64,000 nucleotides of DNA, taken from NCBI RefSeq assembly GCF_007830615.1, contig NZ_VLLI01000015.1, positions 1-64,000 on the forward strand. Direction: 5' to 3'. Below the pieces are notes generated by a model that was not told the DNA's origin, ran no database searches, and worked only from the letters and a program-made list of their open reading frames with translations. Below are positions 62,489-64,000 of this stretch, piece by piece. Source of the stretch: Mucilaginibacter frigoritolerans (lineage in GTDB: Bacteria > Bacteroidota > Bacteroidia > Sphingobacteriales > Sphingobacteriaceae). Both the position numbers and the translations under genes were made by a program. Position 1 is the stretch's first letter. Every line of letters begins with the position of its first letter.

Positions 62489-63676
62489 ATGAAAACACTG
62501 GCTCGCATATTTTTCATTATCGTTCTTTTTGCTTTTCAAAATGCATTCTCAAATGCTAAGCATCAGCAAGTAAAATCTGAGGCCGAAAAGGTTGCGGAGA
62601 CTACCTTAAAAAAACAAATTTTAAAGGAAGCCTCCTGGGCGATGCAGCAAAAACCTGTTACGGTTACGGCATCCTTCAGTCCGCGAAGTGCGGGTGGTAA
62701 ACATGATTTCTTTTCGGAAGCTGATTACTTCTGGCCCGACCCGCAGGATCCCGATGCACCTTATATCAACAGGGATGGCTTAACTAATCCCGATAATTTT
62801 GTGGAACACAGAAAGGCTATGATCAGGTTCAGCAAAATAATCGGCGCCCTGGCATCTGCATACAAAATAACCGGCGATAAAAAATACGTTGCACAGGCCG
62901 TTATTCATCTTAAAGCATGGTTTATTGATCCGAAAACCCTGATGAACCCCAGCTTGTGGTATGCACAGGCAGTACATGGTAAATTTACTGGACGTAATTA
63001 TGGCATTATTGACACTATACATTTAATGGAAGTTGCCCAGGGAGTTTTAGTGGTGGAAGCTTCAGGTGCTATGGACCCTCAAACTACCGAAGGTATAAAA
63101 AACTGGTTTGCAGCATATACCAACTGGCTCATGACCAGCAAACCGGGGATACAGGAAAAACTAACCAAAAACAATCATTCAACCTGCTGGGCTATGCAGG
63201 TAGCATCTTTTGCTAAACTTTGCAATAACGTAGCTGTGCTTGATTCTATCAGGGTTTTGTACAAAACTGTTTTACTGCCTAATCAAATGGGTACCGATGG
63301 TAGTTTTCCTTTAGAAATAGCGCGTACTAAACCATATGGTTATTCTATATTTAACTTAGACGCAATGGCTACGCTTTGCCAGATCTTATCAACCCCACAG
63401 GATAATTTATGGAATTTCGAAACCATGGATGGCAAATCCATCAAAAAAGGCATCACTTATTTATATCCATTTGTTGCCAATAAAAGTAAATGGACCTTAA
63501 AACCCGATGTAATGTATTGGGATAACTGGCCTGTTGCCCAACCTTTTTTATTGTTTGGCGCCAACGCCTATAATGAAAATAACTGGCTGGTAACCTGGCA
63601 AAAGCTTGATCATCAACCAGCAGTGGAAGAAGTGATAAGGAACCTGCCTATCCGGCATCCTTTAATATGGCTCTAA
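62489..63676 (+). CDS. Alginate_lyase-fold polysaccharide lyase (PL38-like), 3
   Basis: A 395-residue exported enzyme with a signal peptide ending near AFSNA. FSPRSAGGKHDFFSEADYFW and DPDAPYINRDGLTNPDNF open the family domain, KNNHSTCWAMQVASFAKLCN carries the active-site Asn-His and TDGSFPLEIARTKPYGYSIF the catalytic Tyr/Arg region. It is the closest in design to the lyase at 44.5 kb. I chose the ATG at 62489; the preceding TTG adds two residues. It is the last gene of the kdgK-to-lyase unit on the plus strand, followed by a terminator hairpin. Confidence 0.82.
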   Translation: MKTLARIFFIIVLFAFQNAFSNAKHQQVKSEAEKVAETTLKKQILKEASWAMQQKPVTVTASFSPRSAGGKHDFFSEADYFWPDPQDPDAPYINRDGLTNPDNFVEHRKAMIRFSKIIGALASAYKITGDKKYVAQAVIHLKAWFIDPKTLMNPSLWYAQAVHGKFTGRNYGIIDTIHLMEVAQGVLVVEASGAMDPQTTEGIKNWFAAYTNWLMTSKPGIQEKLTKNNHSTCWAMQVASFAKLCNNVAVLDSIRVLYKTVLLPNQMGTDGSFPLEIARTKPYGYSIFNLDAMATLCQILSTPQDNLWNFETMDGKSIKKGITYLYPFVANKSKWTLKPDVMYWDNWPVAQPFLLFGANAYNENNWLVTWQKLDHQPAVEEVIRNLPIRHPLIWL

Positions 63677-63701
63677 AAATAGATGGCATAAAAATACAAA
63701 G

Positions 63702-63719
63702 AGCGGGAGGGCTCCCGCT
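63702..63719. terminator. Bidirectional terminator hairpin
   Basis: AGCGGGAG and CTCCCGCT form 8 pairs across a GG loop. It lies between convergent genes; on the minus strand it is followed by T-rich CTTTGTATTTTTATG, which supports ending the GH13-like transcript. Confidence 0.75.
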
Positions 63720-63754
63720 GCTTTGCAACCAATTGTATGTGAGAAGAGAAATTC

Positions 63755-64000
63755 TTAATTCTTTTTCAAAACGATATATCCATAAGGCCCTATGCTTAAC
63801 TGTGTTGAAAATATTAGGCTGGTACCTTTAAAACCATCTATCCAGGTAGTATTCTGCAAAGCTGCAGGCACCACATAGTTAACCGTATTGTTGGTAGCAT
63901 TCACCAAAATCAATACATCATCAGTGCCCGAAGTTTTTTCAAAAGCAATAATATTAGTGTCATTATAAACCTTCAACGTTCCTGTTTTAATAGCTTCATG
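63755..64000 (-). CDS. GH13 alpha-amylase-family protein, C-terminus only
   Basis: The 5' end lies beyond the window. The 81 visible residues begin HEAIKTGTLKVYNDTNIIAF and contain DVLILVNATNNTVNYVVPAA, then TWIDGFKGTSL and GPYGYIVLKKN. This is the C-terminal beta-sandwich (domain C) that follows the GH13 barrel in SusG- and alpha-amylase-type enzymes. The catalytic part is not visible, so substrate and export signal cannot be judged. It runs toward the uronate locus and is probably part of a separate starch or alpha-glucan unit. Confidence 0.72.
   Translation of the reverse strand, partial: HEAIKTGTLKVYNDTNIIAFEKTSGTDDVLILVNATNNTVNYVVPAALQNTTWIDGFKGTSLIFSTQLSIGPYGYIVLKKN

Noticed and set aside
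1..64000. CRISPR arrays, tRNA, rRNA, prophage
   Set aside because: I looked for spaced direct repeats, tRNA arms and phage structural genes by eye and saw none.

Overview
The window looks like chromosomal DNA of a Bacteroidota member of the Sphingobacteriaceae, most like Mucilaginibacter or Pedobacter. The reasons are a SusC/SusD pair, AT-rich intergenic DNA, Bacteroidetes-type promoter boxes (TAnnTTTG), lipoproteins with SCKK lipoboxes, LruC and BT_3987-like lipoproteins, and the near absence of strong Shine-Dalgarno sequences. I see no rRNA, tRNA, CRISPR array or phage. The only mobile DNA is the tail of a transposase at the left edge.

Layout. 1-0.25 kb: transposase C-terminus. 0.4-5.4 kb: a DUF1624-type membrane acyltransferase and a CheY/CheB-CheR-histidine kinase pair. 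5.7-7.8 kb: a LruC-domain lipoprotein. 8-21.7 kb: an exopolysaccharide (EPS) locus in two divergent arms. The minus arm has a half-length TolC-like protein, a Wzz/GumC-like protein without a kinase P-loop, a GT4, a flippase, an O-antigen-ligase-type protein and two GT2s. The plus arm has a response regulator, a sugar transferase fused to a dead receiver domain, a GT4 and two hexapeptide acyltransferases. 21.7-35 kb: a dense signalling cluster with a sigma-54 activator, multi-PAS kinases, and a FIST sensor followed by a hybrid kinase. 35-44.4 kb: mixed genes, including a catalase-like haem protein, a Crp/Fnr regulator, lipoproteins, a HExxH secreted protein, a LytS/LytTR pair and an RRM protein, with some decayed DNA. 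44.5-63.7 kb: a uronate polysaccharide utilisation locus. 63.8 kb to the end: the C-terminus of a GH13-like protein.

How the genes work together. The utilisation locus reads as one pathway. SusC/SusD import oligosaccharides. Three alginate_lyase-fold (PF05426) enzymes cut a uronic acid polymer, and GH88 releases the unsaturated uronate. KduI, an SDR reductase, UxuA, KdgK and KdgA carry the products to pyruvate and glyceraldehyde-3-phosphate. An ExuT-like carrier and a LacI regulator complete it. Three near-palindromic 14-mers resembling CGAAAACGTTTTCG lie upstream of its transcription units and are the likely LacI operators.

The most striking signal is outside that locus. An inverted repeat TTCCA-N5-TGGAA (two copies have TAGAA) occurs five times in promoter regions. 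Each copy lies 51-53 or 73-74 bp from a TGG(C/T)A(C/T) element resembling a sigma-54 -24 box. The five sites precede the LruC lipoprotein, both arms of the EPS locus, the internal GT4/acyltransferase unit and a large hybrid kinase. The last lies just downstream of an NtrC-type activator with an intact GAFTGA motif. I infer one sigma-54/enhancer-binding-protein regulon that joins EPS synthesis, a secreted LruC protein and its own sensory cluster.
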